Notes: generated by a model from the sequence alone, not told the origin. 64,000 nucleotides of DNA from Nitrosospira multiformis (GCF_900111585.1 NZ_FOHI01000001.1:62001-126000), one strand, 5' to 3'. Positions 39,898 through 49,176 are shown, numbered from the stretch's first letter. Numbers and translations: made by a program.

Positions 39898-41004
39898 ATG
39901 AGCAAACGCGACTACTACGAAGTGCTGGGCATTAATCGCGACAGCAGCGAGGATGAAATAAAAAAGGCATATCGCAGGCTGGCGATGAAATATCATCCGG
40001 ATCGCAATCCGGATAGCCCGAAAGCAGAGGAACACTTCAAGGAAGCAAAAGAGGCCTACGAGGTACTTTCGGACCCCCGGAAGCGGGCAGCGTACGACCA
40101 GCATGGCCATGCCGGAGTGGATGCCAGCATGGGCGGCGGTGGAGCCCAGGGGTTTGCTGACGCATTCGGCGATATATTCGGTGATCTTTTCGGGGGTCGT
40201 AGCGGGCAAGCCAACGTCTACCGGGGAGCGGATCTGCGCTATAACCTGGAAGTTTCACTGGAACAGGCGGCGCGCGGAACCGAAACGAAGATTCGCATTC
40301 CTACCATGGATGCCTGCGGCACCTGCCATGGCAGCGGCGCAAAACCTGGCACCTCGCCCACCACCTGTCCTACCTGCAATGGCCACGGACAGGTGAGGAT
40401 GCAACAGGGATTCTTCTCGATTCAGCAGACGTGTCCCAAGTGTCATGGCAGCGGCAAATTCATTTCCAGTCCATGCAATACCTGTGGCGGTTCCGGTCGC
40501 GTCAAACATCATAAGACGTTATCCGTAAAAATTCCGGCGGGTGTGGATGAAGGTGATCGCATCCGTTTATCGGGAGAAGGCGAAGCGGGTGTCAACGGCG
40601 GTCCTCCGGGGGACTTGTATGTTGTCATTCACCTGACGCCTCATTCAGTCTTTCAGCGCGATCACAACGACCTGCACTGTGAAATGCCCATCAGTTTCAC
40701 GACCGCAGCGCTGGGAGGCGAGATCGAGATTCCCACGCTGGAAGGGCATGCAAAAATCCGGATACCGGCGGAAACACAAAGCGGAAAAATCTTCCGACTG
40801 CGTGGCAAAGGTATCAAGGGTGTGCGCAGCAATAACCCGGGCGACCTGTTGTGTCATGTCGTGGTGGAGACGCCAGTCAAGCTTACTCCTCGGCAGAAAG
40901 AGCTGTTGCAGGAGCTGGAAGCGATCAACCAGGAAGACGGCTCTCGTCATAGCCCGCGCGCAAAATCCTGGATGGACAAGGTCCGGGAGTTTTTTGCGGA
41001 GTGA
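39898..41004 (+). CDS. dnaJ: Chaperone protein DnaJ (Hsp40)
   Basis: A 368-residue type I J-protein. The J domain (1-70) contains HPD at 33-35. A Gly/Phe-rich segment (about 75-105) is followed by the zinc-binding cysteine-rich region with four CxxCxGxG repeats ([32 protein letters not shown]; about 140-200) and the C-terminal substrate-binding domains. It stimulates DnaK ATPase and delivers substrates. It lies 160 bases after dnaK with a hairpin in the gap. Confidence 0.98.
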   Translation: MSKRDYYEVLGINRDSSEDEIKKAYRRLAMKYHPDRNPDSPKAEEHFKEAKEAYEVLSDPRKRAAYDQHGHAGVDASMGGGGAQGFADAFGDIFGDLFGGRSGQANVYRGADLRYNLEVSLEQAARGTETKIRIPTMDACGTCHGSGAKPGTSPTTCPTCNGHGQVRMQQGFFSIQQTCPKCHGSGKFISSPCNTCGGSGRVKHHKTLSVKIPAGVDEGDRIRLSGEGEAGVNGGPPGDLYVVIHLTPHSVFQRDHNDLHCEMPISFTTAALGGEIEIPTLEGHAKIRIPAETQSGKIFRLRGKGIKGVRSNNPGDLLCHVVVETPVKLTPRQKELLQELEAINQEDGSRHSPRAKSWMDKVREFFAE

Positions 41005-41036
41005 GTGCATATATTCGAAGTCATATAAACCACAGA

Positions 41037-41060
41037 GTCAGTGTGGCTTCCCACATTGAC
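41037..41060 (+). terminator. Probable terminator after dnaJ
   Basis: GTCAGTGTGG (41037-41046) pairs with CCACATTGAC (41051-41060) through ten base pairs, one of them G-U, with a CTTC loop. The downstream sequence is pyrimidine-rich (TATCCTTTCCCCTTT) rather than a clean T-run, so efficiency is uncertain. Confidence 0.5.
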
Positions 41061-41597
41061 TGATATCCTTTCCCCTTTGCTGCAGTAGAGAGCGTTCCTG
41101 TCCGGTTTCGCAAATCGGGCAGTTCTCATAAAATCAGTTGCATTTGCGGGAACACCGGAGTGATGAATTCTGCACCGGATTCATCATCAAGGTTTTTTCC
41201 AAAAGATTCTGCCCTTACAAAGCAGCTGTCTTTTGCCCATGCAGTTCTCCGGATTGCCACTCATTTTATTCCGGACAGTAGTACACATCCTCGTCGCTTC
41301 ATACAAGCTCATACCCAGCAATTAGCGGCCTCTTCCCCTTCTTATTCCCCGATTTGAATCCAGTCCGGCGGTGCTAACCTTTCGGAACGCAGTTGTATCG
41401 ATGTCGCTTCCTTGTGGCGAGGGACTCGGGCACTGCGCTTTCATAATCCAAGAAAAAGAAGCCTGCTGGAAATACCTCATTCTGTCAGTAGTCGGTATCA
41501 AACCGGAAGAAGCTATTTTTGGCATCCCGATTCCCTGATGGAAATTTCTTCCAGTACGTTGGATTTATTCATTCAAAGCCTATAAGGGGAATCTCAA
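41061..41597. other. Intergenic region upstream of the first propeller cassette
   Basis: This gap of about 537 bases has no credible gene; a 65-codon plus-strand frame at 41160 lacks protein-like character. The cassette promoter should be near the end (an AT-rich patch at about 41561-41585 precedes the AAGGGGA Shine-Dalgarno). I see no full Pho box or sigma-32 site here, only scattered single TGTCA-like words. Confidence 0.4.
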
Positions 41598-43109
41598 ATG
41601 ACTTTAATCAAGAAGAATTCTCGCCTGTTTTTACAGGCGAGTTTGTGCATGCTGACGCTCTCTGTGAGCGCAATTCATGCTGCAGATAATCCCTCCTTCT
41701 TAAAAGAGAGCACTTCACCAAGCGTCGCTGTTTCAACGCCAAACGCCGGCAAGATGCGCACGAGAGTCGACAGCCTGCGTGCAAAAGATGACAAGATACT
41801 CGCCGATGATGACGATTATGCGGATAAGGGGCGTGGAAGAGGGGATCGCGAGCCGTTGCCGTTCGACCAGTATCCCAACGTCTATAACGGTTATGTTCAG
41901 CCTATCGCAACCGCAATCGACTACCACAACGGGATGGTCTATCTCTTCAATTATGAAAACGACGGGCTGATCATCCTGGATCCCACCACACTTCCCGGTT
42001 GGCCCGGAAATGTTCCCCTGCAGCATACGGTAGTGATGCCCGAAGGAAACAGGATTTATCTCACTTCCGACAATACGCCGGATCACCCTTCCTATATCAT
42101 CGCCCTGGGTGTGAACGAAATCAATTGGGATACCCGCTACGCTTCTCTGAGGGTGGATGCCGTGCTGGCGACTGATTCACCCAATAATCCCTCGGAATTA
42201 CCATTTGTCACGCCGGTCAATCCCGTACAGGCCGTTCCCAATTGGCTCATAGGCAGGGGAACGCAAATTCACGGCCCAACCCTGTTGCCGTACTCCGATT
42301 TTCTCTACTTTACGGAATTTACATCGGACAGGATACGTGTCATCAACCACAAAACGAATCAGTTCCTGAGTTTTGATCCGATCGTCATACCCGGCTACAC
42401 TGAGCAAACCCATGGGGTTAACTTCAATAAATCGGGCACCATTGGTCTTGGGACAGGCTACTTTTTCGATAACAGCGTAATCGATGTATACAAGCCGAAC
42501 AGGGAAACGGGTGAACTGCAGACGGTAGGCCAGATCATGCTGGGCAACGAAAAGAGGCATGCAGCTTTTACCCATTTCGTATACTGGCTGGACGAGCGGT
42601 ATGCGGTCACCGCATCGATGCAATTCGACAAAACTTCCCTGACACCCTCCAGCACTCAGCAGATCATTCCCCCAGGCGTGTGGCTGATCGACACTCACTT
42701 GGGAACGGCAAAGGAAATAGTCAAGACTGCGCATCACGCCAATAGTCCGGGTGTATTCCGCTCCGCATCGGATATCGCCGTGGTGAATGGCAAGCTTTAC
42801 ATCGCAGAAGAGGATACGCTTGATTTTACATTCGGCAATGATGGCTACATCTCGATATTCGATTTGACCGACCGCGAAAAGCCGAAGTTCATCAAGAGAC
42901 TGCGGCCCGGTTTCGAACTTCCGAAAGGATACGCCGTCGCTCATACGATCAGTCCGACATCGGATCACCGTTATTTACTGGTGGCAAGCTGGGTTTCCGG
43001 ATATGTCCTGAAGATTGATACTGAAACCGACACGGTAGCCAAGGTATGGGGTCCGCGTGACGGTCTTGTCAAGCCGCATGGCATATTTGCCGCTGGCGGT
43101 CTGCGCTGA
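41598..43109 (+). CDS. Secreted beta-propeller-like protein, copy 1 of a duplicated cassette
   Basis: A 503-residue exported protein. A signal peptide (1-29) ends at AIHA, followed by a low-complexity acidic linker with DDDDY and RGRGDR. The rest is built of repeated strand-turn units such as NGMVYLFNYENDGLIILDPTT, typical of a YVTN or seven-bladed propeller. Many histidines sit in conserved short motifs (IDYHNG, QHTVVMP, TQIHGPT, EQTHGVNF, HAAFTHFVYW, AHTISP, KPHGIFA), suggesting a metal site. A SCO copper chaperone follows, so copper is an inferred candidate. I do not recognise the family; a remote link to selenium-binding/methanethiol-oxidase proteins is possible but unproven. Confidence 0.75.
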   Translation: MTLIKKNSRLFLQASLCMLTLSVSAIHAADNPSFLKESTSPSVAVSTPNAGKMRTRVDSLRAKDDKILADDDDYADKGRGRGDREPLPFDQYPNVYNGYVQPIATAIDYHNGMVYLFNYENDGLIILDPTTLPGWPGNVPLQHTVVMPEGNRIYLTSDNTPDHPSYIIALGVNEINWDTRYASLRVDAVLATDSPNNPSELPFVTPVNPVQAVPNWLIGRGTQIHGPTLLPYSDFLYFTEFTSDRIRVINHKTNQFLSFDPIVIPGYTEQTHGVNFNKSGTIGLGTGYFFDNSVIDVYKPNRETGELQTVGQIMLGNEKRHAAFTHFVYWLDERYAVTASMQFDKTSLTPSSTQQIIPPGVWLIDTHLGTAKEIVKTAHHANSPGVFRSASDIAVVNGKLYIAEEDTLDFTFGNDGYISIFDLTDREKPKFIKRLRPGFELPKGYAVAHTISPTSDHRYLLVASWVSGYVLKIDTETDTVAKVWGPRDGLVKPHGIFAAGGLR

Positions 43110-43161
43110 TCCCGGCAATCCCGCCTTTCCTTTATACCTTCGTATTCCGGCCCATCTTCTC

Positions 43162-43181
43162 CTCCGGGATTCTTCCCGGAG
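43162..43181 (+). promoter_or_regulatory. Intercistronic hairpin, cassette copy 1
   Basis: CTCCGGGA (43162-43169) pairs perfectly with TCCCGGAG (43174-43181) around a TTCT loop. It has no T-run and lies between the propeller and SCO genes. The second cassette has a hairpin at the same place with a changed sequence but kept pairing, which argues for a functional RNA structure (mRNA processing or 3-prime-end protection). Confidence 0.6.
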
Positions 43182-43237
43182 ATTGAACAGGATGGGTCGC
43201 TTCCGGAAGCCAAGCAGAAGAATTCATTGACTTGACT

Positions 43238-43852
43238 ATGAAATACATCAGCAAAATCCGCTCGGGGATATACCGGAAATACTTCAGCGCTATGCTAGCA
43301 ATCTTGCTTCTGGCGGCGAGTGCCGGAAGTGAGGCGGCTACAGTTCTCCTGCGCCGCCCGATACCCTTGCTTCCCGAGGCTGCCGCCCGGTTGAATCAGG
43401 TACATGCGGGCAAGGATCCCCGGATGTGGCAATTGGTCGTTTTCGGGTTTGCCCACTGCAAGGATGTTTGTCCGGCGTCGCTTGCCAATCTATCCATGCT
43501 GGTCAAAGCTGGCACTGCCGAGCGGATCAGGCTTAGTGGAATCTTTGTAACAATAGATCCGGACCGGGACACCGATGCAACTCTGTCACAGTACATCAAG
43601 GCCTTCGGAACCGATCTTGGCTATTTGCGGCTCGAGGGTGAGGAACTGGAGCGGTTCAAGGCTGCTTTCAGTGTGGAAACCGCCTTCTATACGAAAAATG
43701 CCGGGAACATGCTGAATTATCAGGTAGATCATAGCACTACTGCGTTTCTGATCGATCCTGCAGGAAATATCAGAGTGATATTCGATGCATTGACGGACTC
43801 TACCGATATAGAAGATTTATTTCGCAGAAACAGGACGTTGTTTGAATCATGA
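43238..43852 (+). CDS. SCO-family copper chaperone / thiol-disulfide protein, copy 1
   Basis: A 204-residue protein with an N-terminal signal anchor (about 16-34) and a SCO1/SenC thioredoxin-like domain. The metal-binding CxxxC is HCKDVCP (C74, C78) and the third ligand is His165 in YQVDHSTTAFLIDPAG. The GIFVTIDPDRDT segment (101-112) is characteristic. SCO proteins insert copper into or reduce partner cuproproteins, classically cytochrome oxidase CuA. Here the neighbours are a propeller protein and an unknown secreted protein, not oxidase genes, so the client may be the propeller. The stop overlaps the next gene as ATGA. A TTG six bases upstream is a less likely start. Confidence 0.88.
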   Translation: MKYISKIRSGIYRKYFSAMLAILLLAASAGSEAATVLLRRPIPLLPEAAARLNQVHAGKDPRMWQLVVFGFAHCKDVCPASLANLSMLVKAGTAERIRLSGIFVTIDPDRDTDATLSQYIKAFGTDLGYLRLEGEELERFKAAFSVETAFYTKNAGNMLNYQVDHSTTAFLIDPAGNIRVIFDALTDSTDIEDLFRRNRTLFES

Positions 43853-44478
43853 TTCGCCCTGGTACGTTGCTCCCACTGCTGATGGTCTTCTCTCTCACTG
43901 TATCTGCCATGCAGATCGATGCCGATCCCCGTACTATCGTATCTTTCATGGACAAGGCGCTGTCTCCGGAGCTCGATATTCTATCTGTGACTACCGATAT
44001 TTCTCTGGATGATCACCTGGTATTTCAAGTTAAGACCAGGGGAGAAAGAGAGCGGGGGGAAGCTGCCGATCACTTGCTGCTGCGCATACTGCACGGGAAA
44101 GTGTACGTTCTCCTCGTTCCGATAAATAAGGGAGATGGCGATAAGGTTCTGATGTATGAAAGCATGCTTCAGCCTGATTATCCTCTGTTGCCGCAAGTGT
44201 TGGAGCAGTCCCATGAAAATGACATGTCCCGCCATTTGAAGGTAGAACGTCTCGCCAGGGGAGTGGAACTTACACTCCCTCTCGAGTGGATCGACTTCGG
44301 TAAAGAGTTCAGTTTCGATGCCTACACTGTAAGTGCGTACGTACGGGGAAATACTCTGGAAATAAGCAGAGTCCATGATCAGGCAGGAAAAGGCCGCGAT
44401 GGAAGCAACAAGTTCTCTGCCATTACCCTGCTCAATAAACTTTGTACGCCCCAGCGGCTGCGATCACGCGCAGATTAA
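43849..44478 (+). CDS. Secreted hypothetical protein, third gene of cassette copy 1
   Basis: A 209-residue protein that I do not recognise. A signal peptide (about 1-20) precedes MQIDADPRTIVSFMDKAL. The body predicts mixed strands, with HLVFQVKTRGERERGE near 55-70 and LRILHGKVYVLLVPIN near 77-92. The conserved C-terminus reads VHDQAGKGRDGSNKFSAITL and then LCTPQRLRSR. There is one cysteine only. The start overlaps the SCO stop (ATGA), so the two are translationally coupled, suggesting a shared job in the periplasm. A close paralogue is at 51359-51988. Confidence 0.75.
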   Translation: MIRPGTLLPLLMVFSLTVSAMQIDADPRTIVSFMDKALSPELDILSVTTDISLDDHLVFQVKTRGERERGEAADHLLLRILHGKVYVLLVPINKGDGDKVLMYESMLQPDYPLLPQVLEQSHENDMSRHLKVERLARGVELTLPLEWIDFGKEFSFDAYTVSAYVRGNTLEISRVHDQAGKGRDGSNKFSAITLLNKLCTPQRLRSRAD

Positions 44479-44698
44479 GAGGGGCAGGCCAAGTTTTTTG
44501 AGCTAAAAGTTTTGGGCAGGTGCGAACTCACCTGATCTGTCTGCCGCCACATCCCGAGTTCCATCTGTTTCAATATCGCTACGGTCTGTTCTATCGAAAA
44601 AACTGATTCTTTTTCACGGCAAATGAGAGTGTCTTTCGAGGTCAAGCTTGCTGGAAAACTCGGTCGATCACGTTTTCACAGCTCGGCCGTATTCCCGA

Positions 44699-46543
44699 TT
44701 AAACCCTGCGTTCGATGAAGAGCGAATTTCCCCGCATTTTTTTTGCTTCCGATTTTGCGGAAGTAGCGGCTTCCGCAACCTGATAACTTGTAAGGGTGGC
44801 CGCAGCATCGATCTGTACCGCTCCCAAGGACATGCTGACCAGCTCGGTAAAGGATTGGCCACCTTGACGATTCTCGGACATATATCCGCCCAGAGCCAGA
44901 TGCTCATCACTATAAAATCGCCTGGTCGCGGATGTGAATGAGTGCAGCATTCGTCGACAGCGGGTTTCCCAATCGCTGCTCTTGAATACAATGATGAAAT
45001 CGTCACCTCCGACATGGCCGATAAAATCAATATCCTGATCGGTATGACTTTTCAATACATCGACAGTCACCTGGATTATCTCATCTCCCCTGCGGTATCC
45101 GTACAAGTCATTAAATGCTTTGAAGTGATCCAGATCACAATAGCAAATAACGAAATCGTCTCGAGTTGAAAGCAGGAAATCGATATGCTCATTGATCGGG
45201 ACGTTGCCTGGCAATTGAGTCAGAGGATTGGCATAGCGTGCGGCGATTATTCGTATCTGCGTCAGTTCACAAAATAAATCATGGCCTGTTCCGACACCGA
45301 TATACTTACCCCCATCGGTGACGATGAATCCGTTAGACAAATGCTGTGGATCGGATTCCACCATCAAGTGACTCAGGGCCTGTACACTGGTTTGATGCTC
45401 GACTATCAACGGCAGGGAGTCGATAAAATGCACGCAACACTTTTTTCCATATAATTCTCTCTGATATGGTCGTGCGAAACGGTCAATCATCCGGAATCGA
45501 TTGATAAGCCCAATAGGAACGCCAGCTTCAAGAACCGGGATAATCTGTAAATCAGGCTGCCTCAAGAACAGGTCATACACATCGTTTGTAGACGTTGCGC
45601 TCGTCACAGGAGTCACCTCATGCGTTATCTTGCGCACAGTCTGTGCATGCCTTTGGCAAGGGTTACTCCGTAAATATTGCTTGCTGGGTGCTTTGCGAAA
45701 CAAGGCAAGTATTTGAGATGAAAGTTCTTGTGACGGTGAGGCCGTGGGACGCGCCAGGAAATAACCTTGGCCATAATGGATTCCCAAGTCCCTTACCACT
45801 GTCAATTCCGCTTCCGTTTCAATGCCCTCAGCAATCACAATCGAATTGGATTCCTGGGAAATTTCGAGAATAGAGCGAATAAATTGTAGCTTGACCGGAT
45901 CAAGATCGATCCCTTGAATGAAATGCCTGTCGATTTTTACGTATTCCGGACGCAGCTCCGACCACAGCCGGAGGCTCGAAAAACCTTCTCCCAGGTCATC
46001 AATCGCAATTTTTAGTCCATGGCCCCGGTAAAGTGCCGCGGCATTTCGAAGGCGCGTGTAGTCACGGGCAGCGTCGGCTTCGGTCAGTTCGATGACAAGG
46101 TTCTCAGGATCCACACCGATACTTTTCATCACCTGCAAAATGGCATTCACCTCTACTTGGGATATCATGAAGACATCCGGGCTCATATTAAGGAACAATT
46201 TTCCTTTGAGCCCCTGTGCGACAAACTGTTTCAAAAGTATTTTGCTGCTGGCTCCTTCAAGCTGAATCGTAAGACCGTGCATTTTAGCCAGCCGGAAAAG
46301 CGCGATGGGAGAATGCAGCGGCGAATTGGAAGGGCCGCGAATCAATCCCTCGTAACCTACAAATTTTCCCGATTGAAGATTCACTATCGGTTGATAGCGC
46401 GGCGTCAATAATTCTTCCTGAAGAATCTCGCTGAGGGTTATCAGCATGCGCTGCTCTTCTAAATCTTTACAGTCAAGACGCTGAATGATCGAACTGAGAA
46501 TACTGGTTGTCTTATCCCACTGTTTTTGCATTTTGAGGTCCAT
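44699..46543 (-). CDS. EAL-CBS-GGDEF cyclic-di-GMP signalling protein
   Basis: A 614-residue cytoplasmic protein with no membrane helix. An EAL domain (about 45-280) carries YQPIVNLQSGKFVGYEGLIR (the EAL motif reads EGL), NMSPDVF, ELTEADAARDY, DDLGEGFSSLRL and AEGIETEAEL. A CBS-like pair (about 305-430) follows, then a GGDEF domain (about 440-600) whose signature reads GGDDF near 525. This EAL-CBS-GGDEF order is a known architecture. The phosphodiesterase residues look mostly kept, and the cyclase motif is conservatively changed. Net activity cannot be predicted. It lies between the two propeller cassettes on the opposite strand. Confidence 0.88.
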   Translation of the reverse strand: MDLKMQKQWDKTTSILSSIIQRLDCKDLEEQRMLITLSEILQEELLTPRYQPIVNLQSGKFVGYEGLIRGPSNSPLHSPIALFRLAKMHGLTIQLEGASSKILLKQFVAQGLKGKLFLNMSPDVFMISQVEVNAILQVMKSIGVDPENLVIELTEADAARDYTRLRNAAALYRGHGLKIAIDDLGEGFSSLRLWSELRPEYVKIDRHFIQGIDLDPVKLQFIRSILEISQESNSIVIAEGIETEAELTVVRDLGIHYGQGYFLARPTASPSQELSSQILALFRKAPSKQYLRSNPCQRHAQTVRKITHEVTPVTSATSTNDVYDLFLRQPDLQIIPVLEAGVPIGLINRFRMIDRFARPYQRELYGKKCCVHFIDSLPLIVEHQTSVQALSHLMVESDPQHLSNGFIVTDGGKYIGVGTGHDLFCELTQIRIIAARYANPLTQLPGNVPINEHIDFLLSTRDDFVICYCDLDHFKAFNDLYGYRRGDEIIQVTVDVLKSHTDQDIDFIGHVGGDDFIIVFKSSDWETRCRRMLHSFTSATRRFYSDEHLALGGYMSENRQGGQSFTELVSMSLGAVQIDAAATLTSYQVAEAATSAKSEAKKMRGNSLFIERRV

Positions 46544-47020
46544 CCTACTGTTGACGTATTACAGATTACTTCCTGCAAGTCCAGCTAATAATCATTTATC
46601 ACACCCGATATCGCCTTAGGAAAAACTGGAGTTCCAACCTAAAGCTATCTGTGCATACAACCCCCTGATCCGAGTCGGAACTGATTCCTGTTGTTTCCTG
46701 CCTATAATCTACAAGCGAACGGGGGAACTGATTCTGCTTCATTAACGGCAGATTCCAAGGAAAACTCACTCCGCGCCGGTTGTAAGTCTTTTCGCTTTCG
46801 TAATTGACAGGGGTCAGCCTGCATGAACTTAGGCAAGCTTTCTGAATAAAATATTGGTTGACTTGCCGTGGGCGGGCTAGCTGGCTAAAAGATGACGGAA
46901 ATGGGCTGAGCTTCATCCGCAACAGGTTCGATCTTAGAGAAAATAATATCGATATGTTTTTTACATAAGAGAAAATTAACTTGTAGCACATTTACATATC
47001 AAGTGTACGACATCGTTTTG
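46544..47020. other. Intergenic region upstream of the EAL/GGDEF gene
   Basis: This is the first part of a gap of about 960 bases without a protein gene. A 130-codon minus-strand frame (46599-46991) has no protein-like features. The promoter of the EAL/GGDEF gene should lie in the first 150 bases. I see no repeat or hairpin worth listing here. Confidence 0.4.
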
Positions 47021-47054
47021 CTGTCATAAACCTGTCATCCCGCTATGGGATATT
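47021..47054 (+). promoter_or_regulatory. Pho box with associated -10 element
   Basis: CTGTCATAAACCTGTCAT at 47021-47038 matches the E. coli PhoB consensus (CTGTCATAWAWCTGTCAY) at 17 of 18 positions, with the two CTGTCA half-sites 11 bases apart. A -10-like GATATT sits ten bases downstream (47049-47054), the same spacing as in E. coli phoA. The site points rightward. The window's own phoB-phoR genes are 6-8 kb away. Confidence 0.75.
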
Positions 47055-47060
47055 AATCGT

Positions 47061-47158
47061 GGTTCTATCTTTCTCCTTTGATAGACACCCTTGAAGTCTT
47101 TCCGGCAATAGGAACGACAACCCGGCTCAATTGGTTAACTTGGGCCGGGTTTCTTTTT
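47061..47158 (+). ncRNA. Candidate PhoB-controlled small RNA, about 95 nt
   Basis: The Pho-box promoter predicts a start near 47061. A strong rho-independent terminator ends at about 47158, and no plus-strand protein gene lies between 44479 and this terminator. The short transcript therefore needs another explanation, and a small RNA is the simplest. No open frame of useful length with a ribosome site is present in it. The first part is pyrimidine-rich (TTCTATCTTTCTCCTTTG), a possible pairing region for purine-rich ribosome sites. It has not been matched to any known RNA family. Confidence 0.55.
47119..47158 (+). terminator. Orphan rho-independent terminator
   Basis: AACCCGGC (47119-47126) pairs with GCCGGGTT (47144-47151), and the stem is extended by a T-G wobble and CAA/TTG. 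The hairpin is followed by TTCTTTTT to 47158. It faces rightward and has no upstream protein gene on that strand, which is the main evidence for the small RNA. Confidence 0.85.
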
Positions 47159-47526
47159 GCCTGGCTTTATCACTATGCATAATAAAAATTATTATTATCA
47201 GAAACCTGCATGAATATCCCTCACTTCTTCATGTATTAACTCAAATACGTTTGTCATACCCAGTAATACCTGCTTGAGAATAATCGGATGTGAGATCGGG
47301 TTTTCAAACCGGAAAACTGCAATCAGCTAATATGCCAAAAACATGAAAAGGCTTGTTTGGCATAGTCCTGGGCATTATTGCTCCGATAGGATCAAGATTT
47401 TTGTCAATAGAATGCAATGTTGTTATGCAAAAATCTTTTGGAATAAAAAATAAATATTACAAAAGCATAATAAAAGGAGGATATATTCTAATATAATCAA
47501 TTAATTATATGAGAAAGGAACGAGTC
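47159..47526. other. AT-rich leader region of the porin gene with two inverted repeats
   Basis: This region is markedly richer in A and T than the rest of the window. Two perfect inverted repeats are visible: TATGCCAAA (47331-47339) with TTTGGCATA (47356-47364), and AAGATTTTTG (47394-47403) with CAAAAATCTT (47428-47437). A strong AAAGGAGG lies at about 47475-47482 but is 26 or more bases from any start codon. These look like regulator sites or leader structure for the porin gene. Confidence 0.5.
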
Positions 47527-48870
47527 ATGATGAGTGACAAGAGGAAAGTCCGTGTAATAATAGAAGGGGGTATGACAAACTCATGTTTTATGGCACGGAC
47601 TGCTCTGAACAGGAAGAGCAATCAATTGCCTGGAGTGTCGATACTGATGGTACTGGTGCTAAGTTTTCTGTTCTTGCTGCCCGAGGCATTCGCGATGAAT
47701 GGTCATATTGCGGATAGCCCCAAGTGGGTTATCGATGACACCAAATGGTTCACCCTCGGCATCGGTTTCAGAGGTTCGGGCGTATGGGTCGAAAACAGGG
47801 ATACTGGCAATTTCCAGACCAGTTTCAGCATTGACAATGCCCGTGTCTATCTCAACGGGCAGATCCACAAGTATGTCAAATTCGAAAGCTACACCGAATG
47901 TATTTTCTGCAATAACACCAGCCCCGGGGATAACCCCAGGATGTCCTACAACATTCTCGCCGCAATCGGAAAGGTCGAGATTAACCGCTTTGTTAATTTC
48001 TGGGGTGGGCGCATGCTGGTGCCCACGGAACGGGGCGAATTGAGTGCCCCTTTTTATCATGCGACACACGATGCCATCAAAACGCCGTTCTTCCCCCAGG
48101 GATTCAGTACTAAATTCGGCAGCCTCGGCGCAGGCCGGTATGGACATGATGACGGGGGGACTTTTTGGGGCAGTGTCGAGCCCGGCTTCATCAAAGGCAC
48201 CTTGGGCTACGCGCTCGGCGTGTACAGGGGCTTGCAGTCATCCACGCCAGCGCGCATGGGACCCAATCAGGGTGATAGTGTCGCATGGGCCGGGCGTCTT
48301 ACCTACAATTTCCTGAACCCCGAGCCGAATCCGGGCTATTACACCCGCAATACCTACTTCGGCAAGGCTGGTGACATTCTGGCGCTAGCAGCCGGTACTT
48401 CATATCAAAAGGATGGTGCCGGATCGTTTGCACATCCCAGTGATTTCCTGGGTCTTGTCGGCGATGTCCTGTTTGAAAAGGTCCTGCCAAAAAATATGGG
48501 TGTAGTTACCGTCAACGGTGATTACAAGCAATTCTATGCCAATTACTCGCCGCTGGCCTTTGCCGATCCGGACTGCTTCTGCATATTCGATGGGAAATCA
48601 TGGGGTGTCACCGGACTCTACCTGATTCCCGTCAAGGTAGGGATCGGGCAATTTCAGCCTTATGGGAGATTTACCAGCGTTCAGCCTGATAACAGCAGCA
48701 AACGGGAAGAAATCGAGGCTGGGGTGAATTATGTCATCAGTGGCTTCAACGCCCGTATTTCGGCGTACTACCAGCACGGTGATCTTCGCACCAAAGGCAT
48801 CAACTATGCGCCGGATGTAACAGGTGACAAGGTCGATGTTTTTAAACTGGCATTCCAGCTGCAAATCTGA
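47527..48870 (+). CDS. Outer-membrane porin, O/P (phosphate-selective porin)-like
   Basis: About 447 residues. A late hydrophobic segment (GVSILMVLVLSFLFLLPEAFA) is the signal sequence, so the true start may be later than the ATG used here; possible ATGs are 47509, 47527, 47572 and 47590. The mature part has alternating-strand porin character (TLGIGFRGSGVWV, SFSIDNARVYLNGQIHKYVK) and ends in a strand finishing FKLAFQLQI. It resembles O/P-type porins. Context fits phosphate: a Pho box is 0.5 kb upstream and phoBR lies downstream. Two CxxC-like cysteine pairs (ECIFCN and DCFCIF) are unusual for a porin. Substrate is inferred. Confidence 0.65.
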   Translation: MMSDKRKVRVIIEGGMTNSCFMARTALNRKSNQLPGVSILMVLVLSFLFLLPEAFAMNGHIADSPKWVIDDTKWFTLGIGFRGSGVWVENRDTGNFQTSFSIDNARVYLNGQIHKYVKFESYTECIFCNNTSPGDNPRMSYNILAAIGKVEINRFVNFWGGRMLVPTERGELSAPFYHATHDAIKTPFFPQGFSTKFGSLGAGRYGHDDGGTFWGSVEPGFIKGTLGYALGVYRGLQSSTPARMGPNQGDSVAWAGRLTYNFLNPEPNPGYYTRNTYFGKAGDILALAAGTSYQKDGAGSFAHPSDFLGLVGDVLFEKVLPKNMGVVTVNGDYKQFYANYSPLAFADPDCFCIFDGKSWGVTGLYLIPVKVGIGQFQPYGRFTSVQPDNSSKREEIEAGVNYVISGFNARISAYYQHGDLRTKGINYAPDVTGDKVDVFKLAFQLQI

Positions 48871-49070
48871 ATTTAATTTCTCCGTCATGCATATCCCCAA
48901 TTGGCTGAATAAGCACTATGGCTGCAGTCATGGCTTTGTCATGCAAGTTGCGTAGATTACGTCACGGCGTATTGGATGATTGATAAAAAAGAAGATTTGA
49001 GCCTCTGGTCTTGTTCTTCGTCTGGTTTGGCTACAAACGAAGTTTCCATTTCGCCTATTCAAGACGACTG

Positions 49071-49102
49071 AACCGGGAGCAGCTTTTTCAATCCCGGTTT
49101 TT
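49071..49102 (+). terminator. Rho-independent terminator after the porin gene
   Basis: AACCGGGA (49071-49078) pairs with TCCCGGTT (49092-49099) and is followed by a T-run to 49102. It lies 200 bases after the porin stop. Either the porin mRNA has a long 3-prime tail, or this interval (48871-49070) makes its own short RNA. The rest of the gap before 49177 holds the second cassette's promoter region (TATAAATATCGTATAAGAGG). Confidence 0.85.
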
Positions 49103-49176
49103 CATTTCTTATGAATGAGTAGAGCCGTTCCAGATCATCGGATCATTATAAATATCGTATAAGAGGAAAATTTAGA

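Noticed and set aside
41598-43109. Propeller protein as nitrous-oxide reductase or canonical methanethiol oxidase
   Set aside because: It lacks a C-terminal CuA cupredoxin domain and the recognisable SBP56 motifs; only the fold and the SCO neighbour are similar.
46599-46991. 130-codon minus-strand frame in the large gap
   Set aside because: Composition is not protein-like, there is no ribosome site, and no similarity comes to mind.
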